From positions 1-50,848 of the forward strand of contig NZ_BBYM01000010.1 of NCBI RefSeq assembly GCF_001570405.1: 50,848 bases of DNA. The letters are read 5' to 3'. The position numbers were made by a program, and so were the translations under genes. Below, piece by piece: positions 8,536 to 16,953 of the stretch; within the stretch, counting starts at the first letter, position 1; each line of letters opens with the position of its first letter. Under the pieces are notes generated by a model that was not told where the DNA came from, ran no database searches, and worked only from the letters and a program-made list of their open reading frames with translations. Source of the DNA: Microtetraspora niveoalba. Its GTDB lineage: Bacteria > Actinomycetota > Actinomycetes > Streptosporangiales > Streptosporangiaceae.

Positions 8536-8586
8536 ATGAGTACCGACCGAGCCCGACGCGAACGAGGAGTGATGAGCGGCCGATGA
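8536..8586 (+). CDS. 16-codon leader ORF upstream of bpa
   Basis: ATG at 8536 opens MSTDRARRERGVMSGR and stops at TGA 8584-8586, which overlaps the bpa ATG (8583-8585) in an ATGA junction. The region TTAGGTTT lies just upstream and could be a -10 for a leaderless message beginning at this ATG. The only purine-rich ribosome site near bpa (GAGGAG, 8564-8569) is 13 bases from its ATG, farther than usual, so coupling from the leader ORF is attractive. It is too short to prove coding by composition. Confidence 0.4.
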   Translation: MSTDRARRERGVMSGR

Positions 8587-9104
8587 ACGCAGATGAGAGC
8601 ACGCCGCAGATCGTGGTCGTGGGGCCCGACGGCTTGTCCGTTTCCGGGGAGAACGGCGAGCGCGAGGAGCGCTCGGTGGCCGACCTCGTGGAGCAGCCGG
8701 CGAAGGTCATGCGCATCGGCAGCATGATCCGTCAGCTCCTTGAAGAGGTGCGCGCCGCTCCCCTGGACGAGGCGAGCCGCAAGCGCCTCAAGGAGATCCA
8801 CGAGAGCTCCATCAAGGAGCTGGAGGACGGTCTCGCGCCCGAGCTCGTGGAAGAGCTCGAACGGTTGTCGCTGCCCTTCACGGACGACAACGGCGCGCCG
8901 CCGTCGGACGCGGAGCTCCGGGTGGCGCACGCGCAGCTCGTCGGATGGCTTGAGGGGCTTTTCCACGGCATCCAGACCACGTTGTTCGCCCAGCAGATGG
9001 CGGCCCGCGCGCAGCTTGAGCAGATGCGCCGCGCCCTGCCGGGCGGCATGTCCCAGGGGCAGGACGACCAGCAGCACCACCGCGCGTCCGGGCCCTACCT
9101 GTAG
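8583..9104 (+). CDS. bpa: bacterial proteasome activator Bpa (PafE)
   Basis: 173 residues matching the DUF2587/Bpa family: a disordered N-terminus, the conserved helical core (VADLVEQPAKVMRIGSMIRQ, RLKEIHESSIKELE, LAPELVEELERLSLPF, WLEGLFHGIQTTLFAQQMAA) and the C-terminal tail ending GPYL. In the family, Bpa forms a dodecameric ring that docks on the 20S proteasome through a C-terminal GQYL-type motif and opens the gate without ATP, delivering damaged proteins such as the HspR repressor. Here Gln is replaced by Pro in that motif. A perfect 11-bp hairpin follows the stop. Confidence 0.93.
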   Translation: MNADESTPQIVVVGPDGLSVSGENGEREERSVADLVEQPAKVMRIGSMIRQLLEEVRAAPLDEASRKRLKEIHESSIKELEDGLAPELVEELERLSLPFTDDNGAPPSDAELRVAHAQLVGWLEGLFHGIQTTLFAQQMAARAQLEQMRRALPGGMSQGQDDQQHHRASGPYL

Positions 9105-9112
9105 CCCGCGGG

Positions 9113-9138
9113 CCGCGGCGGGTGCTCACCCGCCGCGG
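9113..9138. terminator. bidirectional terminator between bpa and the HAD gene
   Basis: CCGCGGCGGGT (9113-9123) and ACCCGCCGCGG (9128-9138) form a perfect 11-bp stem with a 4-base loop between two convergent genes. The HAD stop codon (9126-9128) lies in the loop. There is no long T-run on either side, which is common in actinomycetes. Confidence 0.7.
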
Positions 9139-9926
9139 TAAAGGTCTTCCAGAACGCGGGCGACCCCGTCGTCGTCGTTGGCCGCCGTCACATGATCGAC
9201 GGCGGCCAGCACTGTGGGGTGGGCGTTGGCCACCGCGTAGGACGTCCCGGCCCAGGCGAGCATGGGCAGGTCGTTCGGCATGTCGCCGAACGCCACGACC
9301 TCCTCCGCCTCGATGCCGAGCTCGGCGGCCAGCACGGAGAGGGCGGACGCCTTGGTGACGCCGTGCGCGCTCATCTCGATCAGCGCCCGGCCGCTGGAGT
9401 GCGTCGGGGTCACCAGGTCGCCCACGAGCGAGACGGACAGCCGGTAGAGCTCGTCCGGGTCCATCGTCGGGTGCCGGGCGAGCAGTTTGGCGCACGGCCG
9501 CGAGCTGAGCCGGTGCGTGGCCACCCGCAGCGCGGTCCGCGGGTCGTCGCCGTCCACGGCGAAGTCGGACTCGTGCGCGTAGCCGCCCTCGTACTCGACG
9601 GCGAAGACCAGCTCCGGCAGGTGCTCGCGCAGGCGGCGGACGGACTCGCCGACGACGTCGGGCTCGATCATCCGCGCCTCGACGATCCGCTCGGTGTGCA
9701 GGTCGTAGACGAGCGCGCCGTTCGCGCAGATCGACAACCCTCGATGCCGTACGGCTCCCGCCACGCTGTGCATCCAGCGGGGCGGCCGTCCGGTGACGAA
9801 GACCAGCGTGCCGCCGGACTCCTCCACGAGGGCGAAAGCGGCGGCCGTACGGGCGGAGACGGTCCCGTCGGCCCGCAGTGCGGTGCCGTCCAGATCCGTG
9901 GCGACGAGGCGGGGGCTGCTGCTCAT
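9126..9926 (-). CDS. HAD-superfamily hydrolase, Cof type (IIB cap)
   Basis: 266 residues. Motif I is DLDGT with Asp11 and Asp13, motif II is FVTGRPP, and the C-terminal motif IV is VVAFGDMPNDLPML, all in HAD order with a IIB cap between them. Such proteins are Mg2+-dependent phosphatases of sugar phosphates, flavin precursors or related metabolites; the exact substrate cannot be read from sequence. The ATG at 9924-9926 starts MSSSPRLVATDLDGT, with the catalytic Asp at the usual distance. The gene is convergent with bpa and shares its terminator. Cytoplasmic, with no signal peptide. Confidence 0.88.
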   Translation of the reverse strand: MSSSPRLVATDLDGTALRADGTVSARTAAAFALVEESGGTLVFVTGRPPRWMHSVAGAVRHRGLSICANGALVYDLHTERIVEARMIEPDVVGESVRRLREHLPELVFAVEYEGGYAHESDFAVDGDDPRTALRVATHRLSSRPCAKLLARHPTMDPDELYRLSVSLVGDLVTPTHSSGRALIEMSAHGVTKASALSVLAAELGIEAEEVVAFGDMPNDLPMLAWAGTSYAVANAHPTVLAAVDHVTAANDDDGVARVLEDLYRGG

Positions 9927-10114
9927 AACAGCCTCCAGTTTGCCCGCTGTTGCACCCGCGCCCGTCCTCGGGGAGGAAGCCGGGGGAAATCTTCCCCCGG
10001 ACGTGGAACACCCACCGGCGACATAGTGTTAGATGTGATGGCGTTGTATTAGCTGTTCCCGTAGCGAAAGCCAGCTTGACTGTATGAGCCACCCGGGGAG
10101 CTGTGCGACACACC

Positions 10115-10137
10115 GGGGTTCACGAGGTGTGAGCCCC
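10115..10137 (+). promoter_or_regulatory. stable hairpin in the csp 5' leader
   Basis: GGGGTTCAC (10115-10123) pairs with the stretch 10129-10137 (GTGAGCCCC) over 9 bp with one G-U and a 5-base loop. It ends 28 bases before the cold-shock ATG. No T-run follows, so it is not an obvious terminator. Cold-shock mRNAs commonly have structured, temperature-responsive leaders, so a regulatory role is plausible but inferred. Confidence 0.5.
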
Positions 10138-10165
10138 AAGATTCACTTCCTTAGGGAGAGCATTA

Positions 10166-10369
10166 ATGGCTCAGGGAACCGTCAAGTGGTTCAACGCTGA
10201 GAAGGGCTTCGGCTTCATCGCACCGGACGGTGGGGAGCCGGACGTCTTCGTCCACTTCTCCGCCATCTCTGGCAGCGGCTACCGCAACCTCGAGGACGGC
10301 CAGCGGGTCGAGTTCGAGGTGACCTCTGGTCCGAAGGGTCCGCAGGCGTCCAACGTCCGTGCGCTCTGA
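10166..10369 (+). CDS. cold-shock protein, CspA family
   Basis: 67 residues, the usual length, forming a single OB-fold cold-shock domain. RNP1 is KGFGFI (13-18) and RNP2 is VFVHF (27-31); the start GTVKWFN and the end [10 protein letters not shown] are canonical. These proteins bind single-stranded RNA and DNA and act as RNA chaperones in the cytoplasm. The ATG at 10166 follows AGGGAGAG. The upstream leader of about 140 bases contains a strong hairpin, and a terminator follows the stop, so the gene is probably a single-gene transcript. Confidence 0.96.
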   Translation: MAQGTVKWFNAEKGFGFIAPDGGEPDVFVHFSAISGSGYRNLEDGQRVEFEVTSGPKGPQASNVRAL

Positions 10370-10382
10370 TCTCTGACACCGT

Positions 10383-10425
10383 CGAAGGCGGGGTCCGCGT
10401 CCTGCGGATCCCGCCTTCGCGTTTT
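10383..10425 (+). terminator. intrinsic terminator after csp
   Basis: CGAAGGCGGG and CCCGCCTTCG form the outer stem (10383-10392 with 10410-10419), extended inward by GTCCGC/GCGGAT with a G-U. The stem is followed by CGTTTT. It lies 13 bases past the csp stop. Confidence 0.88.
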
Positions 10426-10535
10426 CCGCGCCCGGCAGGCGATACCGATTGGACAAAAGGGGCTTGCCGGGAGCAAGCGCTCTTGTGATCGTGGGAGGGC
10501 ACCGGCGAATCGGCACTCCCCAGCAGAGAGCGATC

Positions 10536-11078
10536 ATGCGCAGAGTCCTCGCGGCCGCCACGTGCCTCATGGCGGCGTTCCTCGCGTCCCCCGCACCCGC
10601 CCATGCCACGGCCGGGTCCGCCCCCGCCCAGGCCGCCTCCAGCGCCGTCCAGAGGCGGCTGCCCAAGGTGAAGGTCACCTATCCCTCGGCGATCAGGAGG
10701 GGCAAGCCCGGCCGCATCACGTACAAGGTCAGCCACCCCGACCAGTTCACCGACGAGGCGCTCGTCCTGCAGACCGACCTGCCGCGCGGCATCGTGTCGA
10801 AGGTCCGGTTCGTGACCAAGCCGAAGGGCGCCAAATGTGGCGCCCAGAAACGCAACTCCGTCGGCAACTACGCCGTGTACTGCGTGATCCGGTCGCTCAA
10901 GCACACCCGGCTGACCATGTCGTTCAACGTGTGGATCAAGCCGAGCTACCGCGGGAAGTTCCGTTCGGGCCACTACTGGCGGGCCGTGACGCTCGACTAC
11001 AAGGGCAGCACCCGCGACTACCTCGACGAGATCACCAGGAAGGACCTCATCGGCAAGACCTGGATCAAGGTGCGTTAG
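10536..11078 (+). CDS. secreted hypothetical protein
   Basis: 180 residues starting at ATG 10536, chosen because AGAGAG lies 5 bases upstream and a signal peptide begins there (MRRVLAAATCLMAAFLASP, likely cleaved after APAHA near residue 24). The mature part has an Ile/Val/Lys-rich pattern suggesting a beta-sandwich (VKVTYPSAIRRGKPGRITYK, RLTMSFNVWIKP, SGHYWRAVTLDYKG) and a Cys pair (GAKCGAQ and YAVYCVI) that could form a disulfide. I recognise no enzyme motif. The fold pattern resembles DUF11/CARDB-like extracellular domains, but that is only an impression. It ends with a 4-base convergent overlap with the UvrA-like gene. Confidence 0.7.
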   Translation: MRRVLAAATCLMAAFLASPAPAHATAGSAPAQAASSAVQRRLPKVKVTYPSAIRRGKPGRITYKVSHPDQFTDEALVLQTDLPRGIVSKVRFVTKPKGAKCGAQKRNSVGNYAVYCVIRSLKHTRLTMSFNVWIKPSYRGKFRSGHYWRAVTLDYKGSTRDYLDEITRKDLIGKTWIKVR

Positions 11079-13375
11079 ATCCGTGGTCCCAGGTCACGGC
11101 GCAGATACTCCGCGGTGTGCGACCGGCCGTCGGCGGCGAGGCCGGCGGGCGTGCCTTCGAAGACCACCCGGCCGCCGTTCCGGCCCGCCCCGGGCCCGAG
11201 GTCGATCACCCAGTCGGCGTGCCTGATCACATCGAGGTCGTGCTCGACCACGATCACCGTGTTTCCGCCGTCGACGAGCCGGTCCAGCAGTGCGAGCAGC
11301 ATGTCGACGTCGGCCATGTGCAGCCCGGTGGTCGGTTCGTCGAAGACGTACACCTGACCGGTGTCCCGCAACTCCCGGGCGAGTTTGAGCCGCTGCCGCT
11401 CACCGCCCGACAGGGTGGCGAGCGGCCGGCCGAGGGTGAGGTAGCCGAGCCCCACCTCGCGGAGGGTGGCCAGGCCGCGCGACACCGACGCGTCCTCGAA
11501 GAAGCCGAACGCCTCGTCGGCCGTCATGGCCAGCACCTCGACGATGTCGCGGCCGCCGAGCGTGTACCCCAGGACCTCCGGGCGGTAGCGGCGGCCCTCG
11601 CACGCCTCGCAGACGGTCGTGACCGGATCCATGAAGGCGAGGTCGGTCTCGATGAGGCCGCGCCCCTGGCAGGCCGGGCAGCCCCCGATGGAGTTGAAGC
11701 TGAAGAGCCCGGCCTCGACGCGGTTGGCCGCGGCGAACAGCGCTCGTACGGTGTCCATCACGTCGACGTAGGTCGCGGGGGTGGATCGGCTGGAGCCCCC
11801 GACGGCCGACTGGTCGATGACGATCGCGGACGGATGTTGCGCGGTGAAGACCCGGGACATCAGGGTGCTCTTCCCCGAGCCCGCGACGCCGGTGACGGCG
11901 GTGAGGACGCCGGTGGGGACGGCGACCGTCAGGTCACGCAGGTTGTGCAGCGTCGCGGCGCGTACGGTGAGGGCTCCGGTGGGGGTGCGTGGCACGGCCT
12001 TCACCGCCGGCCTCCTCCGCAGCGTACGGGCGGTCACGGTGTCGGCGTCGCGCAGCGCCGCGAGCGGTCCCTCGAAGACGACCTGGCCGCCGTCCGCCCC
12101 GGCGCCCGGCCCCATGTCGATCACGTGGTCGGCGAGGGCGATGATGTCGCGGTCGTGCTCGACCACCAGGACGGTGTTGCCCTTGTCGCGCAGCGCCAGC
12201 AGCAGGTCGCCCAGCCGGTGGACGTCCCGCGGGTGCAGGCCGACGCTGGGCTCGTCGAAGATGTAGGTCATGCCGGTGAGGCTGGAGCCGAGGTGGCGGA
12301 CCGTCTTGAGCCGCTGTCCCTCGCCGCCCGACAGCGTGGAGGTCTCCCGGTCCAGGCTGAGATAGCCCAGCCCGACGGCCTCGATGCGGCGCAGCCCGGC
12401 CAGCGCCGCCGCCGCGACCGGCGCGGCCACCGGGTCGTCGAGGCGCTCCAACACGGCGATCAGGTCGCCGATCTCCATCGCGGAGAGGTCGGCGATGGAA
12501 CGGCCGTCGATGCGGGAGGCGAGCGCGGCCGGGTTGAGCCGGGCGCCGCGGCAGGCCGGGCATGTCCCGGCGCTGGTCATCTCGCGCAACGCCTCGCCGA
12601 TGCGTCCCTTGCCCGCCCCGGGCTCGCGTTTGAGGTGGAGCCGCTCGATACGCCTGACGACTCCCTCGTACTCGTTCTGGTAGACGCCGCGCCGGCTCGC
12701 GCGCTGGACCCTGAAGCCGCCGCCGTGCAGCAGCAGTTCCCGTTCGGACTCCGTGTAGTCGCGTAGCGGCTTGTCCGGGTCGAACAGGCCGGATTCGGCG
12801 TAGAGCTGCCAGGTGGCGGTCCCGACGGCGAACGAGGGGAAGCGGATCGCGCCCTCCCTGAGGGACCGTTCCTCGTCGAGCAACCGGCTCATGTCCAGCC
12901 GGACGATCCGCCCCAGTCCATCGCATTCGGGACACATGCCCTGCGGGTCGTTGAACGAGTACGCCGTGGAGGGGCCGGCGCTCGGGGTCCCGTGCCGGGA
13001 GAACAGCACCCGCAGTATGGGGTGGATCTCGGTCATCGTGCCCACGGTGGAGCGGGAGTTGCCGGTGGGCGGCCGTTGGTCGACGACGACGGCGGCCGAA
13101 AGATTGTCGATGACTTCGGCCTGCGGCCGTTCGTGCCCGGGCAAGCGGTTGCGGACGAACGCCGGGAACGTCTCGTTCAGTTGGCGCTGCGCCTCCACGG
13201 CGATCGTCGCGAACACCATCGAGGACTTGCCGGACCCGGACACGCCGGTGAACACGGTCAGCCGCTCTTTGGGGATCCGCAGCGAGACGTCCTTGAGGTT
13301 GTTCTCGCGCGCCCCGGTCACGACGATGTCCTGCCGGTCGCCGGCCGGCGTCTCCGAAATTTTAGCTAATACCAT
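11075..13375 (-). CDS. UvrA-like ABC protein (UvrA2/DrrC type)
   Basis: 766 residues with two ABC ATPase modules in UvrA order: Walker A GVSGSGKSS (Lys50) and GVAGSGKST, signatures STLSGGEGQRL and ATLSGGERQRL, and UvrA zinc-type Cys motifs (CPECDGLG, CPACRGARL, CPACQGRGL, CEACEGRRY). It is shorter than housekeeping UvrA (about 950), mainly in the regions for UvrB binding and the insertion domain. Such short UvrA-like proteins often give tolerance to DNA-binding drugs (DrrC). It is divergent from a TetR gene with a palindrome over its start, so drug-induced derepression is likely. The ATG at 13373-13375 lacks a ribosome site and may be leaderless. Confidence 0.85.
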   Translation of the reverse strand: MVLAKISETPAGDRQDIVVTGARENNLKDVSLRIPKERLTVFTGVSGSGKSSMVFATIAVEAQRQLNETFPAFVRNRLPGHERPQAEVIDNLSAAVVVDQRPPTGNSRSTVGTMTEIHPILRVLFSRHGTPSAGPSTAYSFNDPQGMCPECDGLGRIVRLDMSRLLDEERSLREGAIRFPSFAVGTATWQLYAESGLFDPDKPLRDYTESERELLLHGGGFRVQRASRRGVYQNEYEGVVRRIERLHLKREPGAGKGRIGEALREMTSAGTCPACRGARLNPAALASRIDGRSIADLSAMEIGDLIAVLERLDDPVAAPVAAAALAGLRRIEAVGLGYLSLDRETSTLSGGEGQRLKTVRHLGSSLTGMTYIFDEPSVGLHPRDVHRLGDLLLALRDKGNTVLVVEHDRDIIALADHVIDMGPGAGADGGQVVFEGPLAALRDADTVTARTLRRRPAVKAVPRTPTGALTVRAATLHNLRDLTVAVPTGVLTAVTGVAGSGKSTLMSRVFTAQHPSAIVIDQSAVGGSSRSTPATYVDVMDTVRALFAAANRVEAGLFSFNSIGGCPACQGRGLIETDLAFMDPVTTVCEACEGRRYRPEVLGYTLGGRDIVEVLAMTADEAFGFFEDASVSRGLATLREVGLGYLTLGRPLATLSGGERQRLKLARELRDTGQVYVFDEPTTGLHMADVDMLLALLDRLVDGGNTVIVVEHDLDVIRHADWVIDLGPGAGRNGGRVVFEGTPAGLAADGRSHTAEYLRRDLGPRI

Positions 13376-13379
13376 TAGC
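13365..13379. promoter_or_regulatory. candidate TetR operator
   Basis: GCTAAT-ACC-ATTAGC is a perfect palindrome of two 6-base arms with a 3-base spacer. It covers the start codon of the UvrA-like gene and abuts the tetR promoter. A wider inverted repeat, AATTTTAG (13358-13365) and CTAAAATT (13397-13404), brackets the region. Its AT-rich character is unusual here. Confidence 0.55.
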
Positions 13380-13403
13380 CAAAGCTATCACTCATACTAA
13401 AAT
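13375..13403 (+). promoter_or_regulatory. candidate tetR promoter, leaderless
   Basis: TTAGCC (13375-13380) and TAAAAT (13398-13403) are separated by exactly 17 bases. The tetR ATG at 13411 follows the -10 by 7 bases, so transcription would start at or next to the ATG. No Shine-Dalgarno sequence is present. Confidence 0.45.
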
Positions 13404-13410
13404 TCTCGGC

Positions 13411-14064
13411 ATGGAGCTCAGGGAAGAGACGGCGGCCGGCGCGGGCGGCACACGGCGCGCTCGACGGCACGCCGAGACGAAGGCGGAGATCCTCCGGATC
13501 GCCGTGGAGCTGATGGAGGCCGAGGGGGCGGGCGGCCTCAGCATCTCCGCCATCGCCCGGCACATGGGGATCCAGCCGCCGTCCCTGTACAAGTACTTCC
13601 CGTCCCGCCACGCGATCTACGACGCGCTGTTCATGAACGGCCAGGCCGCGTTCCTCTCCGCGATCCGCGACGGGGCCGCGGGCCGGGAGCCCGGGCTGTC
13701 CGCGCTGGCCGCGGGCGTCACCGGCGGGCTGCGCTGGGCCGTCGAACATCCCGCGCTCGCCCAGCTCCTGTTCTGGCGTCCGGTCCCCGGATTCGTGCCG
13801 TCGCCGGACGCCTATGCGGTCGCCCTGGAGGCCGTCGCGCAGATCGGCGAGCTGGTGGCGGGCGCCGTACGCGCCGGGGCGCTGCACCCGGACGCCGACA
13901 CCGACACCGGGCGCGAGGTCCTGGGGATCCTGCTGGCCGGGATCGCCACCCAGCAACTGGCCAACGATCCGGACTCCTCGTTCTCCGAGGGACAGTTCAG
14001 CCGGCACACCGCCGCGATCCTGCGCGCGTTCGAGCTGAGCTACCCGCCCCGCCGCGAAGGATGA
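13411..14064 (+). CDS. TetR-family transcriptional regulator (WHG C-terminal domain)
   Basis: 217 residues. The N-terminal HTH is clear: AEILRIAVELMEAEG, then SISAIARHMGIQPPSLYKYF with FPSRHAIYDALF (about 41-72). The C-terminal ligand domain has the AVEHPALAQLLFWRPVPGF pattern of the WHG subgroup. It probably represses itself and the divergent UvrA-like gene from the palindrome at 13365-13379; the ligand is unknown. The ATG at 13411 is likely leaderless. Alternative upstream starts do not exist because the frame begins near the promoter. Confidence 0.9.
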   Translation: MELREETAAGAGGTRRARRHAETKAEILRIAVELMEAEGAGGLSISAIARHMGIQPPSLYKYFPSRHAIYDALFMNGQAAFLSAIRDGAAGREPGLSALAAGVTGGLRWAVEHPALAQLLFWRPVPGFVPSPDAYAVALEAVAQIGELVAGAVRAGALHPDADTDTGREVLGILLAGIATQQLANDPDSSFSEGQFSRHTAAILRAFELSYPPRREG

Positions 14065-14110
14065 CCGAGTCGTCCCCACTCCGGGACCGCTTCGTGACAA
14101 CCCCGCCCGC

Positions 14111-15604
14111 GTGGCGCGCATCCGATCACGTGTGACGACGCGAAGCACCGGCCGCGCGCTCGCGTGGCTCGGCCATCCGGCCACCGTGGTGGCCACGGCC
14201 GTGCTCCTCCTCAACGATCACGTGTTCAAGGACCTGTGGCCCGGCCCGGTAACCGGAAAGCTCAGCGACGTCGCCGGGCTGGTCGTGGCGCCGCCGCTGG
14301 TCGCGCTGCTCGTCCGCTGCCCGGCCCCGGCGGCGATCGTGCTCACCGGCACGCTCTTCACCCTGGTGAAGGTCACCGCCGCCGGCGCGGAGGCCGCGTC
14401 GTGGTTGTGGTCGCTCCTCGTCCCGTCGCGGGTCGTGGCCGACCCGACCGACCTGATCGCGCTTCCCGCCCTCGGTCTCGCCTGGCTCTGTCAGCGGCGG
14501 GCGGCCTGGCGCCCTCCTGTACGGCTCCCGCGCGCCGTCCTCGTCGTCCCCCTGGCCGTGTTCGCGGTGACCGCGACCTCAGCGGCTCCCGGGCCGCCGT
14601 CGGCCGTCTCGGTGGAGATCCGGGGCGCGGCGATCGTCGTCCGCGCCTACGCGGCCCAGAACAGCGCGTCGACCGACGGCGGCGCGACCTGGCACCGCTG
14701 GAACGGAGCCACCGCGAACGCGCCCCAGAACGGCGCCTGCGCGCCCGGGGAGCGGTCGCACTGCTACCGGATCGTGCCGGGCCGGCTGGAGGTCGAGGAG
14801 ACCGTCGACGGCGGGAGGACGTGGTCCACCTCCTGGGCCGTCTCCCCCGGCCGGCGGCACTGGCTGGAGCGGGGATACCGGGAGGCCGCCTCGGAGTCGC
14901 TGGAGAGCGGCCCGGCGGCGTCCCGCGCGCTCGCCGTACAGGCCGCGCCGGACGGCTCGGCCGCGCACGTCGTGGTCGTCGCCAACGGCCCGGACGGCGT
15001 GGCCGTACGCGACGCGTCCGGGCACTGGCGGCGGCTGGGCTTCGCCTCGGACGGGGGCCTCTCGGCGCGGGCGGCGACGCCCCTGACCGACCCCGGGGCG
15101 CTGGTCGGCGGCGAGCAGTGGACGGCGATCCTGGTCGCGGTCGCCGTCCTGCTCGTCGGACTCGCCCGGGACGGCTTCCGGGATCGAGCCCCCGTGCTCT
15201 TCCCGCTCATGGGCCTGCTCCTGTGGGTCGGGCTGCTCGCCTTCGCCGCCGGCCCGCTCCTGGGGCTCTTCGGCATGGCGGTCCGGTTCGCGGGCATCCC
15301 GCTGGCCCTGGCCGGCGTCGTGGGGACGCTGGCCGTGTGGGGCGTCCACCAGGAGCACACGGAACGGATGGGAGGGCGGAGCCTCCTCGTGGCCCTGCTC
15401 ACCTACGCCGGGATCTTCCTGCCGTTCCTGGGCTGGACCACCGGCCGGCCCGACGAGTACGGCACGGCCGTCGTGCTGGCGGTGATCCTCGGCACCCTGC
15501 CGGTCGCCTTGGTGATCGCGAGGATGGTGTTCCGGAACCACGCCGGAAAAGGGAAGGCCCCGCCGGATGGCGGGGCCTTCCGAGGAAGCCGGACGGCTAC
15601 TTGA
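14111..15604 (+). CDS. multi-pass membrane protein with Asp-box repeats
   Basis: 497 residues from a GTG. The N-terminal part has several hydrophobic helices ([40 protein letters not shown]). A soluble segment of about 200 residues contains two Asp-box (BNR) motifs, STDGGATW and TVDGGRTW, as in beta-propeller proteins, and a Cys pair. Four to five further helices and a basic tail follow. The order suggests an extracytoplasmic propeller-like domain between membrane parts. Two Asp-boxes are too few for a full propeller. Function unknown. The last 8 bases overlap the serS stop in a convergent arrangement. Confidence 0.65.
   Translation: MARIRSRVTTRSTGRALAWLGHPATVVATAVLLLNDHVFKDLWPGPVTGKLSDVAGLVVAPPLVALLVRCPAPAAIVLTGTLFTLVKVTAAGAEAASWLWSLLVPSRVVADPTDLIALPALGLAWLCQRRAAWRPPVRLPRAVLVVPLAVFAVTATSAAPGPPSAVSVEIRGAAIVVRAYAAQNSASTDGGATWHRWNGATANAPQNGACAPGERSHCYRIVPGRLEVEETVDGGRTWSTSWAVSPGRRHWLERGYREAASESLESGPAASRALAVQAAPDGSAAHVVVVANGPDGVAVRDASGHWRRLGFASDGGLSARAATPLTDPGALVGGEQWTAILVAVAVLLVGLARDGFRDRAPVLFPLMGLLLWVGLLAFAAGPLLGLFGMAVRFAGIPLALAGVVGTLAVWGVHQEHTERMGGRSLLVALLTYAGIFLPFLGWTTGRPDEYGTAVVLAVILGTLPVALVIARMVFRNHAGKGKAPPDGGAFRGSRTAT
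15552..15581 (-). terminator. serS terminator inside the 3' end of the neighbouring gene
   Basis: GGAAGGCCCCGCC (15552-15564) and its exact complement (15569-15581) form a 13-bp stem with a 4-base loop. On the minus strand it is followed by CTTTTCC, so it is oriented for serS, yet it lies within the coding sequence of the convergent membrane protein. Confidence 0.85.
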
Positions 15605-16859
15605 CCGGCTCCAGGACGTCGAGCCCGACGAACGGGCGCAGCGCCTTGGGAACCACGACCGAGCCGTCCGCCTGCTGGTGGGTCTCCAGGATCGCGACGA
15701 TCCAGCGGGTGGTCGCCAGCGTGCCGTTCAGGGTCGCGACGTGCTGCGGCCGGCCGTCCTGGTCGCGGTACCGCACACGCAGCCGCCGCGCCTGGAAGTC
15801 GGTGCAGTTCGACGTCGAGGTGACCTCGCGGTAACGGCCCTGGCTCGGGATCCACGCCTCGCAGTCGAACTTCCGCGCGGCCGACATGCCGAGGTCGCCG
15901 GCCGCCGTGTCGATCACGCGGTAGGGCAGCTCGACCTTGGCCAGCATCTCCTGCTCCCAGGCGAGCAGGCGCCGGTGCTCCTCGCGCGCCTCCTCCGGCC
16001 GGCAGTAGGAGAACATCTCGACCTTGTCGAACTGGTGGACGCGGATGATGCCCCGGGTGTCCTTGCCGTACGAGCCGGCCTCGCGGCGGAAGCACGACGA
16101 CCAGCCCGCGTACCGGAGGGGCAGCGAGCCGGAGTCGAGGATCTCGTCGCCGTGGTACGCGGCCAGCGGCACCTCGGAGGTGCCGACCAGGTAGAGGTCG
16201 TCCTCGGGCAGGCGGTAGATCTCCTTGTCGTGGGCGACGTGGAAGCCGGTGCCCTGCATCGACTCGGGCCTGACCAGCACCGGAGTGATCATCGGGGTGA
16301 AACCGGACTCGATCGCCTGCTGCATCGCCATGTTGAGCAGGCCGAGCTGCAGCCGCGCGCCCACGCCCTTCAGGAAGAAGAACCGGGCACCGGAGACCTT
16401 GGCTCCGCGCTCCATGTCGATGGCGCCGAGCATCTCGCCCAGCTCCAGATGGTCGCGCGGGGTGAAGTCGAACGAGGGCTTCTCGCCGATCTCCTCCAGC
16501 ACGACGTAGTCGTCCTCGCCGCCGACCGGGGCGTCCTCGTCCACGAGGTTGGGCACGCCCTCGATCACCGCGTCGAGCTCGGCGGCCGCCTGCTCGGCGT
16601 CGGCCTCGGCGGCCTTCACCTGCGCGGCGAGGTCCTTGGCGCGGTCGAGCAGCGCCTGGCGCTCGTCCCCGGAGGCCTTGGACACCGACTTGCCGATGGA
16701 CTTCTGCTCCGCGCGAAGCGACTCGAAGGTCGAAAGCGCACTTCGACGGCGCTCGTCAAGGGAGAGCAGCGTGTCGACGACCGAGTCGTCCTCACCGCGG
16801 GCGCGCTGCGACGCCCGGAGCCGGTCCGGGTCCTCACGAAGGGTACGCAGGTCAATCAC
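15597..16859 (-). CDS. serS: seryl-tRNA synthetase
   Basis: 420 residues, the normal length. The N-terminal helical arm (about 30-100) that grips the tRNA long variable arm is present ([19 protein letters not shown]). The class II catalytic core follows with motif 2 ([19 protein letters not shown], then [10 protein letters not shown]) and a motif 3-like end ([18 protein letters not shown]). It charges tRNA-Ser with serine in the cytoplasm. The GTG start (16857-16859) gives [15 protein letters not shown], the standard N-terminus. It lies 94 bases downstream of pheA in the same direction, so possibly cotranscribed. A terminator follows. Confidence 0.97.
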   Translation of the reverse strand: MIDLRTLREDPDRLRASQRARGEDDSVVDTLLSLDERRRSALSTFESLRAEQKSIGKSVSKASGDERQALLDRAKDLAAQVKAAEADAEQAAAELDAVIEGVPNLVDEDAPVGGEDDYVVLEEIGEKPSFDFTPRDHLELGEMLGAIDMERGAKVSGARFFFLKGVGARLQLGLLNMAMQQAIESGFTPMITPVLVRPESMQGTGFHVAHDKEIYRLPEDDLYLVGTSEVPLAAYHGDEILDSGSLPLRYAGWSSCFRREAGSYGKDTRGIIRVHQFDKVEMFSYCRPEEAREEHRRLLAWEQEMLAKVELPYRVIDTAAGDLGMSAARKFDCEAWIPSQGRYREVTSTSNCTDFQARRLRVRYRDQDGRPQHVATLNGTLATTRWIVAILETHQQADGSVVVPKALRPFVGLDVLEPVK

Positions 16860-16953
16860 GAAACAAAGGCTACCGAGGTACGGCTACCGCGCGCGCCCCG
16901 ATTGTCCGGCTCGGCGCGGCGCGTGACCGGGTGACCGCCCGGCCGGGACGGGG

